Assembly (NCBI GenBank): GCA_014058105.1
Contig: JACGCM010000560.1
Coordinates: 4,898,001-4,962,000 of the forward strand
DNA from: Kingdonia uniflora
Lineage: Eukaryota > Streptophyta > Magnoliopsida > Ranunculales > Circaeasteraceae
Direction of reading: 5' to 3'
DNA: 64,000 bases
Both the position numbers and the translations under genes were made by a program. A model generated the notes under the pieces. That model was not told the DNA's origin. It made no database searches and worked only from the letters and a program-made list of their open reading frames with translations. Positions within the stretch are counted from its first letter, which is position 1; each line of letters starts with the position of its first letter. This document shows, one piece after another, positions 45,515 through 55,924 of this stretch.

Positions 45515-48500
45515 TGATAAATCGTCATTAGTCTAATCAAAATTTTACTTACACAAATAATATAGTAAATGACAAGTAGGGTGACAATCCACGATGAGGT
45601 ACATTATTCTAGGGTAAACTAAAATCTTAGGGAAATGGGATTTTATTTTGTCAGAAATTTTTATTAAACAAGGAGTTAAAATTCAAATATTAAGGATAAC
45701 TAGACCTTCAGATTCTGCCATATATTAGTATATTAGGTTTTTGGCCTTCTCCTTGAACTCTCTTTTTTGAATTGAACTTGAGGAATTTAGAGTTCTTTTC
45801 TAATCTCTCCGTAAGGAACAAATCAGAGAGCTAAACCCGCCAAGGTCTAAGCTCAAACTCTAGGTTGCTGACCTAGGGCATGCCACTCTTTTGGCAAAAA
45901 AAAGAACAATCACTAGGTCAAGAGGTCATGAAGTGGATTGAGATATCAACCCCATATCTTGGAGATCAATATCTTTCCAGGTTAGAATTGCTCTCCTCTG
46001 TCGCTAACTTGTTAGGTTCAAAAAGAGTTGAAAAGTAACCCTAAAGAGTGATCAAAGACTTTTAGGTCAGACTTATCACCTACAAGAAAATCCTAACATA
46101 CACCTATATGACTCCCTCCTCAGATCTAGTTTATAGGGCTCAATTCTGTACCAAAATATTTGTTTTGAGCAAATAGAGGTTTTTATATATGAAGAAAAAA
46201 TAGAATACGAGGGGGACATATAGCCTAACCTCATATCAATACATAAATATCTATATCTTATAGCAATAACCCCTAATTTTTTTTGAAAATAGGAGGCTCT
46301 TATATTTATAGGTAAAAAGATAACATACCAAAAGAGAAGATTCTGTTGTGCACTGCCCAAGTTGGAAAAACCATCTACTGTACCATTACCTTCCCTGTAT
46401 GTATGAACCATGATGATCTGCAGTTTCTGGCTCAACTATAAAACTACCTTCCATTTTACTTAAAACTTGCTAGGACATAAGCTTCTTTGTTTATACCAGT
46501 TAACTATTACCTCAACATCCATTTTAACCACTAGTGGAAACCAATGATTCTCTTTGCATAATCTATGAAGTAGCCCATATAACTCAGCTATCATATTTGT
46601 AATAGTACCTAGAGCAACACTATAACCCAATTTCATCTCTCCATGTAAATCCCTTATAATACCTCCAGCACCAGATAATTCTGTACTCAGTGAAGAGCCA
46701 TCAATATTTAATTTAAACCACCCTGGTGACGGTGCTTACCATTTCACAACTATTCTCACTCTGTGTTTGATTGGTTTTTTATGTACTCTTAGAACCTGAA
46801 GAGACAGTGTATCACCAAAACTGCAACTTTGTGTTACCTTTGTTTTGATCATTATATCCTGTAACCATCTGCATATTTTTGTAACAATTGATTGAACACT
46901 TATAAGATCACCTTCAAACCTCTGCTTACACTTAGCTTTCCATATTTCCCACCTTATGACTACAGTTAAAACACCTTTAATGATGCCCATTTGAGTGTTC
47001 TTATTTGCTGCTAGCAACCATACGCCTTGTCTTACCCAAAAACCTTTAGTTGGCACATTTCTTACCCCACAGGCATGAATAAAAAACTACCAAACTTGTT
47101 GAGCTATTTCTCCGTTTATTAGCAAATGATCCAGAGTTTTAATGTTACCTGACCTGCAACAACTACACCTGGACACAAAAGGAACCTTTTGTTGTAAGAA
47201 ATCATCCACTGTAATAATCCTTTTCCATGTTTTCCAGTTGAAAACTTAAATTTTGGTAGGAACTATTTTATACAATATCCTGTCCATTATGCTTTGTATA
47301 ACCTCTTCACATCTCTAAAATTGCCAAGCTAACTTCACAGTGAAATCTCCACTTTCAGATGGAGCCCATAGTGGTGAATCTTGTCCTTCATTAATAAAAA
47401 ACCTTTTAACAAATGTAGTTTTCTATTGTGTAGGCAGTTTATGTTGTAGTATATTCCAATGCTAGTTCCCCCCATTTACAATAATTTCCTTTACCTTGAT
47501 CTTTGATTGCAGTCTATATCCAACAAGTTTACTAGTCTGTCTTCCCTAGTCTAGTCATCCTTCCAGAAATTACAATTTCCTTCACCCAGTCTCGATTCAG
47601 TGTAGGCTTGCACAGTTGCAACTAAACCTCTTATGCTTCTCCACAAAGTAGAAGAACCTACTCTTAGTTGAGCAATATCTCTATTGACAGTGTACTTACT
47701 TTTAAGAAACTGTGCCCATAATGAATCTGTGCTTAACACATTCCAACATTTCTTGAGCAGCAAGCTATGTTTTACATCTTCAAGTTTTCTGATGCCTAGC
47801 CCCCCTTCTTCTTTAGGTAGACATATGTCACCCCATGATACCTAATATGTCTTTTGTTTCTACCTTCAAACTTTCCTCAAAAGAAGTTTGAGAACATACT
47901 TTCAAGTTTCCTAATAATAGATTTAGGAACATTGATACAGGCTAGGAGGTGAATAGGTATGGAGTTCAAGAAATGATTTATCATTATGAGTTTCCCTCCT
48001 TGAGATAATAGCTTACCATGCCAACCTTCAATTCTTTTTTGTATCTTAGAAATGAGATTCTTAAAATGAGAGTATAGTACCTTGCCAAAGCTGATAGGGC
48101 CCCCCAAATAGATCATAGGAAAGAGCTTTTGATGGAACCCAATGATGGTTTGTATTATTTGATTTCTAGTTGCTACAATAGTATGATACACATAGACTCT
48201 ACTTTTCTTCTTATTGACCAGCTGCCCAGAGAATGTTTTATATCTCTCGATAAACTTCATCAACCCTTTAAGAGAGATTTGACTTCCATTAAGGAATACA
48301 AGAAAGTCATTTGCATACAACAGATGTGTGATTGGAATACAACCTCTAGATGTATGAAAATACCCAATCTGCCCATCTTCAAAACACTTTGTTAACCCAT
48401 TAGACAATACTTCCTCTGTAATGATAAGCAACAATGGTGAGAGGGGTCCCCTTGCCTTAGACCTCTTGTAGATTTGAAGTAATTCTTGAAGACTCCCTGT

Positions 48501-48561
48501 AATACAACAGAGAACCACGAAGTCTCTACACATTGAGATTCTGCCCAAAATGTGCTTATCA
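45515..48561 (-). repeat. Athila-2 3' LTR, interrupted by a LINE
   Basis: 45515-46131 follows the family LTR from TGATAAATCGTCATTAG to cagatctagttt. The LINE occupies 46132 to about 48550, and only tgtgcttatca (48551-48561) of the LTR remains beyond it. About 800 bp of LTR is missing relative to the 5' copy. Confidence 0.65.
46090..47300 (-). pseudogene. LINE zf-RVT and RNase H end
   Basis: 47056-46736 keeps VVIRWEIWKAKCKQRFEG, the usual IW..R..R.F block. The same frame then gives RNase H: PGWFKLNIDGSSLSTELSGA, GGIIRDLHGEMKLGYSVALG, NMIAELYGLL and VVKMDVEVIVNWY. After a stop, HTYREGNGTVDGFSNLG (about 46395) is the conserved H..REGN..AD motif with A changed to V. The metal ligands D and E are visible and the third is less sure. 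Confidence 0.75.
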
Positions 48562-48575
48562 AATACGCCCAAACT
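46132..48575 (-). mobile_element. LINE retrotransposon in the Athila-2 LTR, 5'-truncated
   Basis: Minus strand from about 48575: the C-terminal half of RT, a zf-RVT region, RNase H and a short tail ending near 46132 in the LTR sequence agatctagttt. No long poly(A) is visible. The 5' end is truncated inside RT. Confidence 0.8.
47877..48572 (-). pseudogene. LINE reverse transcriptase, C-terminal half
   Basis: An uninterrupted frame of 231 codons: ARGPLSPLLLIITEEVLSNG (the RT G.PLSP.LF motif) and PITHLLYANDFLVFLNGSQ, where YADD has become YAND, removing a catalytic aspartate. FSGQLVNKKKSRVYV, YLGGPISFGKVLYSHF and KRIEGWHGKLLSQGGKLIMI follow, as in plant LINE thumb regions. It continues as LWAQFLKSKYTVNRDIAQL and GEGNCNFWKDD at 47763-47551. 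Confidence 0.85.
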
Positions 48576-49787
48576 TGTCTTTTTTGCTCGTCCCGTGTAA
48601 AATAAATTAAGTTAGAAAATTTAATCTACTTTCACAGGTCTCGCGATTGCATTTAACATATGCAATAAGACGCTAAACCCCTAGGTGTCCCTGGTGAACG
48701 AGTTTTATCTCATGAGGGTTTTCAGTATTATTACCCACAAATATATATGACTCAGTATTTCCATTATTTTGAACTAATTATTTTGTTGTCTCAGCAACTC
48801 TTGTTAATCCTAGATATTTTATAGATAGTTCCCTAAAAAGATCTTAGTTTATTTATCAACTTAAGATGATTTACATTCCAGACATGTAACAAATCATCAT
48901 GCTCGTGCTCTAGAATCTGACAAGGCGTAGCCCAGTAATCTCCTCTGTGTACCACATATACATACTATATACACTCATACAACTCTTACAAAATGTCCAA
49001 AGGTTTCAACGGAACTACCTCTACAGCTCGAACGGTTAATGGGTCGATAAAACGAATAATGGAAGTCGCAAAAGCTGGTAGGTGGTAAATAACATCGACC
49101 ACTTCTGCCATTGCTGGATGAGCATTTGAAGCACACTCATAAATGCTGCCCCTAATGTCATTTATAATATCATATCCAAGGGTATCTTGTTGTATAACAC
49201 GTAAAAACTTTAACTCATTAACTCCAATGCTGGTTGGTCGACCTGAAGCCTGAATATTACTGTAAAACCAATATAGGATGACCAACTAGTTGGTGATAAA
49301 ACTAGATATTGGGAGCCTACCCTTATCCCAACTGGCCACAATGCCTATCCAATAATAGGGTAGTACAATGCCTCCCAGGTATGATAGTAGCCTCTAGAGC
49401 CATGGGGTGGAATGAATATGCAATTAACTATATAAAGATATCAAACAGTAGAATGTTAGTAAAGAAATAAGTTGAGGAAAATTTAATTTTTACCTAACTA
49501 AACTCTAAAATTCATGGGGTCATATCTCAAAAACTGTACACTGGAAAAGCATGTTCTAGGACAATTTGGAAAGGTCTTGATAAACTATTGAATGTAAGTA
49601 TGCACTTTTTTCCTAAATCATGGTCTAACAACATTTTTTTTTTCAAATATATGGTTGCATAGTTTTACGTTTTTCCCATACTGCTGTTATATCCCCCTCT
49701 ATCCTCATCATAATATAGTGAACCCAATTTATGAAGAAAGATGATTCAATTATCTACAATTTTCAAGTTTTGAGTTTTGGTCAATTA

Positions 49788-50414
49788 TGTTGGGAAACTA
49801 GGGGAAAATGGCAACGCGGAAAGACTATATTAATAAGCAAGAACTTGAAGATTTAACTCTAACCACGGAAGATTCAAACTAAAACAATAAACATACACAC
49901 AAAATTTTAATTAAGGTGGAAACCCAAAAGGATGAAAACCACCCCCGACAAGCACAATGAATCTATTATCAAATTTGGATGATAAGAAGTTCCAGAAGAT
50001 TATCTCAACCTCACCTCTACCCTTATAGATAATACCCAGCAAGAAGCCCTAAAAAGAAAACCTAAGAAATTTCTTAAGAGAAAAACCCTTAATTTCTCCC
50101 TTTTATTTCTCTAGTTCCTATCTCGCCTCTGAGGCTTTGAACAACTTACCTCTAAGGCTTAACCAAGCCCTAAATTTATTCACTTTCAAAAAAAATCCCT
50201 AACTTTATAATAAACATCCCATGAGGTTAATGCATACAATAAACTTTAAAACAACCTAAAAAACTGCTGCTGACTTTCTATTCGAATAGACTTATTGTCT
50301 ATTCTATCCAAACAAAGTCAAGTCTATCTCTTTTGTTCTAATGGACTTAGATAGAAGTCTATTTGGACAGTATAATTTTTTTTCTTCTTCTTCTTTTGAG
50401 CCGTAACCTCAACA
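49788..50414 (-). repeat. solo LTR (copia type)
   Basis: On the minus strand it starts TGTTGAGGTTACGGC and ends TAGTTTCCCAACA. Flanks AATTA (49783-49787) and AGTTA (50415-50419) form a 5-bp duplication with one change. Comparison with Athila-1 near 39375 shows the uninterrupted site. No internal region or partner LTR, so it is a recombined solo LTR of 627 bp. Confidence 0.75.
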
Positions 50415-50419
50415 AGTTA

Positions 50420-51360
50420 CTTATGCTCTGGTCCCTATAAACTGTTGAATTTGTGGCTAAAAAGCTGCCTGTATTAGGGCTTACCGGTGTTCTAGTAGGA
50501 AAACAATTTATACCCATATTTAGACCTTAAAGTAACCAAATTTGAATGTACCGCAATGTTAAGATAATAATTGAAAACACATTCATTGAATAAAAATGGT
50601 ACGTGACACGCATTTAACGAAAAAAGAAATACACGCATTTTAATGGACTTGGAATTGAAAATAAACATAAGCAAACTAGACTCGAGCCTAAAATGCATAA
50701 GCAAGATGGAGGTCTTAAATCATCGCATCAGGAGCTTGATATCAGCGACATCGAGACAGTGGGGCTTGAGAAGATCTTAATGACAGCCTTATTTCACGAA
50801 AAAGAAATAACCCTTATAGATAAATAAATAAATAAACTACTAAAATTTATTATTTAAGGGATCACATAGGCAATCTCTAGTACTTGGGCTACCTTTCAAT
50901 AAGTGCTAAGTTTATCGTGTTCAGCCAGACCAATGTACCCCCAAACTTGATTTTAGCAATATGATCAAAGGAGTACATTTTAAATGAGAAAGGAATTATA
51001 CTGGTTGCAGATTCTCTTTCAAGAACTAAAGAATACCATAATTGTCATTTTCTTCAACTCTACTTATGGATGTGGACATAGTCCAAATGAAATTGGGTAA
51101 TCTAAACAACAATTTTTTCAAAAAAATAGTTAATATATTTCCCTAGAGAATAATCCTAGAATTCTAGAATTATCACGTAGTCTACTAGAATTATATGAGA
51201 TTGTTTGAGAAATATACTTCCCCAATATATTATTAAATTTTAATAATAGTTTTCCTGGTTTAATGTTTTCTTTGAGAACCTTTAAAACTACTGTACTATT
51301 ACTAATAGTCCTGATTATATGACATATGGTTTTGGCAAAATTAACTTGTGAAACATCTCT
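50420..51360. other. Athila-2 3' non-coding part
   Basis: Collinear with Athila-1 39390-39720 and then 41340-41430 (gatcacatagg...cttgggctaccttt), which shows that the env-position frame between those points is missing here. Confidence 0.6.
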
Positions 51361-52596
51361 AAAATCATAGTTTTTTTTTAAATATTTTCTTTGGAAGGAT
51401 GAAAAGTATGAGACTATGGATGCGTTGGGATGATGTGGGCTCCATATAAACTTTTGATATTGACCTTATAACTTCTAAAGGGCGTTTCATACGATTGTTC
51501 ACAAGGTCATATGTTACCTTTTGAGAATCGACTTGCCCATTATTATTATTATCACATTTTGGTTCAATTTTAAGACAACGTTGGGACATAGTTTCATTTG
51601 AAAATGGTTATATCACTTCTCAAATTATGAGGTCATCCCTATCTTAGAAATAATCTACACATTTCTTTACATGTTCTTCACAGCCGTTGTCAACCTCATA
51701 TAATTCATTAAAATCAATCATGGTGATGGTATCCCCATTAAGCTCAAGTGAATATGGCTCGCCATACAATTCTTTAAAATTGATCATGGTTATGGTACCC
51801 TCGAGTAGTTCATCTAATATTAGAGATATGTAGTTCATGGTAGGCATTGATGATGGCGACAATGGTAATAGCAGGAAGGCTGATGATAAGTTAACAATTT
51901 GTTCTGTGATAGGAGACGAACATGTTAGAATATTTAAGATTATTTCATCCTGATCATCATTTGAGAAATCATTATAGGTATTTAAAAAATATTCATTCTC
52001 AGCCATAATAACCTTTTCATCCTACTCACAATCTTTGGGTACTTGGATGGAAAGGGTGTTGACATTGGTAAGTTGGTCTCTATCCTTATTTCAGTATCCA
52101 TAGTATATATCATCCTCTAATAGATATGAGTTGCATTCTAAGTCATCCTCTAAGTCTTGGTAGTTCACGAAAGTCGTTAGAGAATCAAATATTATGTCTA
52201 AACTTTCTTGGGTCATCATGTATCAGATACGTTAAAGGTGATCATTGACCTCCTTAAGATATTTAAGATTGTTAGAGTCGGTCTCATTATGGTCATTTAA
52301 TATATGATATTTCCTAATGCCATCATCAGGTAATCTACAATTCAATTGAGAAGCTTTAGTTAGTAGAAAAACATAAATAACACCAATTGGTTTAGAAAAA
52401 TAGAGAATTCAATTACTAAAACAAAGTAATTACAATGAGAATCTCTCAAACCCTATGCTTCTCTCAGAACTCTTTTCAGATATAACATAACCTAAGAAAA
52501 TAAACTAAGTTCCCTTTATATACTAGGGAACTCTAAAATCATAAAAATGCGGATCTCGGGGTAAAATAATGCATGAGAATCAAAAACACCGCCAAA

Positions 52597-52793
52597 GTCA
52601 TTTGAACGAACTAGGAAGTCGTTCGAAGGACTTTACGACTAATTGGTTTAAAACGCTAGAAACTTTTCTAGTCGTTCGAACGAAAACTCAACTCATTCGA
52701 ACGAAATATGGCTCTGGGCCAAATTTCCTGTGGGATGAATATAAGTCGTTCGAATGAAATAGAGAGTCATTCGAATGAGTCTTTCAAATGACT
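52597..52793. repeat. TCGTTCGAACGA-type palindrome cluster
   Basis: At least seven variants of the near-palindrome (A)GTCGTTCGAACGAC in 200 bp, for example tcgttcgaacga near 52674 and cattcgaatgag near 52768. The related copy at 20651-20844 has at least five. Confidence 0.7.
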
Positions 52794-53775
52794 TTACTAA
52801 TTTTTGGTCTTCGACTAGATTCTTCTGGATCATGGCTCCCCCTTTTAGGAGCCTTGTGCTCCTGCTCAAGCTGGAACTGGAGAGATAGGAATGCGGCGTT
52901 GCCCATGTCCCTGCTATACTACTTGGGCTTAGTAGGTAGTTGACCATTCTTCCCAACTCGGAACGACTCAATACCACTACATGTCTTGCCTAGAAGCAAC
53001 TTTCAGCGAAGTATACTACGCCCCTTAGGATCATCATATCCTACAACATATCCTTACGTAACAAAAGGCTGTATTTGCATAGAAACCAACATAGCGGATT
53101 TGTTGTCCACTCCCTTCTTATATTTTATAATTAAAAGAAATTGTTGGTAATACGGCAGCCCCTTTATCAGGCCAGCTTGCTGTAGCTTGGACTGTGTAGC
53201 TAAAAAATGGAATGGTTTGTGATCAGTATGTACCTCAACCTCATTTTGCAATGACCCCATATTGGGTGGTTGCCTATAAGATATTATCATAGGAGACAAT
53301 ACTCTAGCCGACATACCCTCCTGAACTGGTCGAACCAATAACACAAACTTACCATTCGCATTAACCAACTGCTTTACCTGAGTCACCGTTACTAAATTAG
53401 ACGCAGTGACATGCTCCTTACAAGTATTGATATGGAACTTCTTTCCCTCCTTTACAAGATGATACTTGCAAGCTCTTCGGTAATGAATCACATCTCGGTC
53501 CCAAAGATAAGGGATACCCAAGATGACTTGACATATCCAAAAGAACTACCTCACACGTTACCTCATCAGTAAACCTTTTGGTGATCGCAAACTTGAATGT
53601 ACACTGCTTCATGGTCATCAAATCCGTATCTTTCTGAATCTACCCTAAACCATACGGCTTAGGATGAGCTGTAGTCGTCAAGCCCATCTTGTCAAGCCCA
53701 TCTTCTTCACCAACACCTCATAAATCAATTTTTTTTTACTGCCCAGATCAACAATAGCCTCGACTAAGCTCTTCT
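52700..53775 (-). pseudogene. gypsy family C protease/RNase H/tail fusion by deletion
   Basis: 53775-53530 keeps SLVEAIVDLGSKKKLIYEVL, a decayed protease active site. 53521-53054 reads GIPYLWDRDVIHYRRACKYH, then VEVHTDHKPFHFLATQSKLQ and LLIIKYKKGVDNKSAM, the end of RNase H. RT, normally between them, is gone with no trace. 52977-52700 is the C-terminal tail (SRSELGRMVNYLLSPSS), and integrase is likewise lost. Two clean internal deletions explain the order. Confidence 0.75.
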
Positions 53776-54450
53776 TTATCTGAATACTGACATGAAATTT
53801 TTTTCCCGACTCTCCTCCTTGGTAGCCAAATTCTGGTGAAACATAAGTGTAAGCTTAAGATTCGGTTTATCTAAATTCAGGAGGTCATCAACCTCTGCGA
53901 CTAGTGCATATCTCTCTTTCTTGCTCTTCTCTTCCTTCAGCTTAAGCTCTAGGTGATGTTTTAAACAATAATCGGAAATATGCCCACTCACCTTACAATG
54001 ATTACAATGAAACTCCTTGGATGAAGACTCCCCTCCTTTGGCCTCTCCCTTATGCTCGTGTTTCCAACTAGACTTGTACTCCAACTTGATCTTGTCGTCT
54101 TCTTTGTCACTCTTCAAGTACTTGCCTTTAATGGAAATTGCCTTTACGGTAATGTCCTCGATATTGGCCACAGTAAAAAGTTTTAACTCTCTCTTAATGA
54201 ACTCTGGCAAACCCCCCGTGTACTTCATAAATACCTTATACTCGTCCACATCAATGTCCAAAGCCAAAGCCTTGTAAAGAAATGCCGCTGTGTACTCCTG
54301 TACGGATTGCTCAAATTATTGGCGCAAATTGTGCCATTTATTCCATCTCTCTTGCTCGTACCCAATCGGATAAAACTGCTTTCACACTAATACCTTGAAT
54401 TTTTTCCAAACCAATTGGTGTTCTTCGTGTTTTTCTATTAACTAGAGCTT
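53776..54450 (-). pseudogene. gypsy family C gag
   Basis: 54450-54270 gives WKKFKVLV, QFYPIGYEQERW, NKWHNLRQ, QSVQEYTAAF; 54267-53776 is open: DEYKVFMKYTGGLPEFIKRE, then a lysine-rich linker and FHCNHCKVSGHISDYCLKHH, a C-x2-C-x4-H-x4-C zinc knuckle with all ligands intact. The end (AEVDDLLNLDKPNLKLTL) leads towards protease. Of all retroelement frames in the window this gag is among the best preserved. Confidence 0.8.
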
Positions 54451-55310
54451 CTCAATCATATTGTGAATTAAGTGGTATCATCAGGAATACCCTTTGCATC
54501 TTGCAGTATAAGGATTTTGAGAATGTTCAAATTTATCATAGCCTAGATTAAGTGAGAAATGATTATCATTCCAACTTTCAAGTATGTAAGGTGGTATCAG
54601 GATATATGGAAATGGAGGTAACTTGTCTGAGACTTGCTATCGAATAATGTCCATTATAGGTTCTTTATTATACAATTTGATACCGATATCATAAACATTA
54701 GAATTAAGGTATTATTCTTAGTGATCCGTATCATTATCAAAGAATGGTATGTCAATATATATATTTGAAAATGATTGTTGCTCCTTGGGTGAAGGTATGA
54801 ACTGAGGCGATGTTGTTTGGGTCATAGTACTATTGAACTGCCATTCTGTGGTGTTAGGCAACTCTTCTTACCTTTACAAGGGTAATAGGAGAACAAGTGT
54901 ATTTTTATTGGGCGATTGAGGTAAGTCTTTAGCTAGAAGAGTGGTTGTTATCAGACATAGTGATGTTCCTATGTTGACATACATTTGATCCATCATGCGT
55001 ACACCCTCTTGCATGGACTTAATGCAGTTAGACAAGGTGTTCTTTAAATCACAAGGTCCAAATAAATTGTTTGGCAGAGTTGGCAAACAATAGTTGGATT
55101 GGGTGTATTGGTCAGGTTGGTAATAATATTGGTTATCTTGGTGTCGGGTATTGGGATATTAGTGAGGTAAAACAAAATGAGCGGTTAGTTGGGGAAATTG
55201 GGTATAACATGGTTGGCATTGTGGAAGATATGGGTGGCATCATTGATCGTAACATGATTGTGATTGTTGAGGATTAACAACTTGTGGGGCATAAGAAAGC
55301 CAATTAGTAT

Positions 55311-55924
55311 GCATGAATGACATTTTAAAAATAATTGAAGCACAAATTTAATACAGTAGACAAAGTTTTTAAATTTATTCCTTTAGCTTTTCTAGGTCTA
55401 CCTTTATCTCACTATTTCTCCAATTTTTATTAATATTTTAATTTATTTTTTGGCTTATCTATTCAAATTTAAACATATTACTTTTTAGCCCTTTCTGTCG
55501 CTCGCATTAGAAAATATACCTTTGAAGCGTGAAAATGGAGAAAGATTCAAACCAAAGATCAATTTATCTGGTAACCTAAAAGAACAAAAACAATGCACTT
55601 GTCAGATTTTTAAGCTAAATTGGGTAAGAGGAGCAACACCCATAAAGTTGGGATTCAGGGGAGCTCAGTGGCCGGCGATCGCTACTGTACATGGTTTGTG
55701 GATAACAATCATTGGTTGATGGGGCCCCTGTCTCCTAATTTTTTATCTTGAGTATTGCTGAGGTTTAATAAACCCTAAGCCCAAGTCAATCACACATAGG
55801 TTTCTTTTCTAATAGCGACTTAATTAACCTACAAAGACTAAAAACTAAAAAAAAAATCCTACGTTAAACCTAATCTAAGAGTTTTATTAAACCTAGAACG
55901 TTACCCCCCAGCAACGATGCCATT
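55311..55924 (-). other. Athila-2 leader and primer-binding site
   Basis: Between the 5' LTR and the first ATG of the unidentified frame. The minus strand reads TTTATCA, AA, then TGGCATCGTTGCTGGGG, close to the Athila primer site TGGCGCCGTTGCCGGGG. The rest of the leader shows no coding frame. Confidence 0.65.

Larger units (their letters stand above)
52331..54476 (-). mobile_element. gypsy family C deletion derivative with inverted ends
   Basis: Inserted in the Athila-2 frame and flanked by ATCATCAGG on both sides (52322-52330 and 54477-54485). The two ends are inverted copies of each other over about 70 bp without gaps: 52331-52400 matches the reverse complement of 54401-54470 at roughly 80-85%, including CACCAATTGG. 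Interior, minus strand: gag, part of protease, then a jump to the end of RNase H, then a jump to the C-terminal tail and LTR-like DNA with a TATA box. RT and integrase are missing. It belongs to the same family as 15085-21114. Confidence 0.7.
51368..55310 (-). pseudogene. unidentified Athila-2 reading frame, split by an insertion
   Basis: Reading minus from 55310: MSFMHTNWLSYAPQVVNPQQ, a Q/P/Y-rich stretch, KNTLSNCIKSMQEGVRMMDQ (54874-55086), TMTQTTSPQFIPSPKEQQ and LNILKILILQDAKGIPDD. The insertion 52331-54476 then intervenes. The frame resumes GIRKYHILNDHNETDSNNL, TQESLDIIFDSLTTFVNYQD, MAENEYFLNTYNDFSNDDQD (52006 down) and, after a stop, MSQRCLKIEPKCDNNNNG (51589-51365). Without the insertion and one 9-bp repeat the frame is continuous. 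About 600-700 codons, acidic toward the C-terminus, with several stops. The Q/P-rich start resembles gag tails, but no capsid or zinc knuckle is seen. Function unknown. Confidence 0.5.

Noticed and set aside
54472..54480. TGGTATCA resembling a tRNA-Met primer-binding site in plus orientation
   Set aside because: It is formed by the end of the inserted element (tggt) joined to the target duplication (ATCATCAGG); the sequence to its right is the Athila-2 frame, not a gypsy leader.
55071..55277. Plus-strand open frame rich in G, V and I
   Set aside because: Shadow of the minus-strand Q/P-rich part of the Athila-2 frame.
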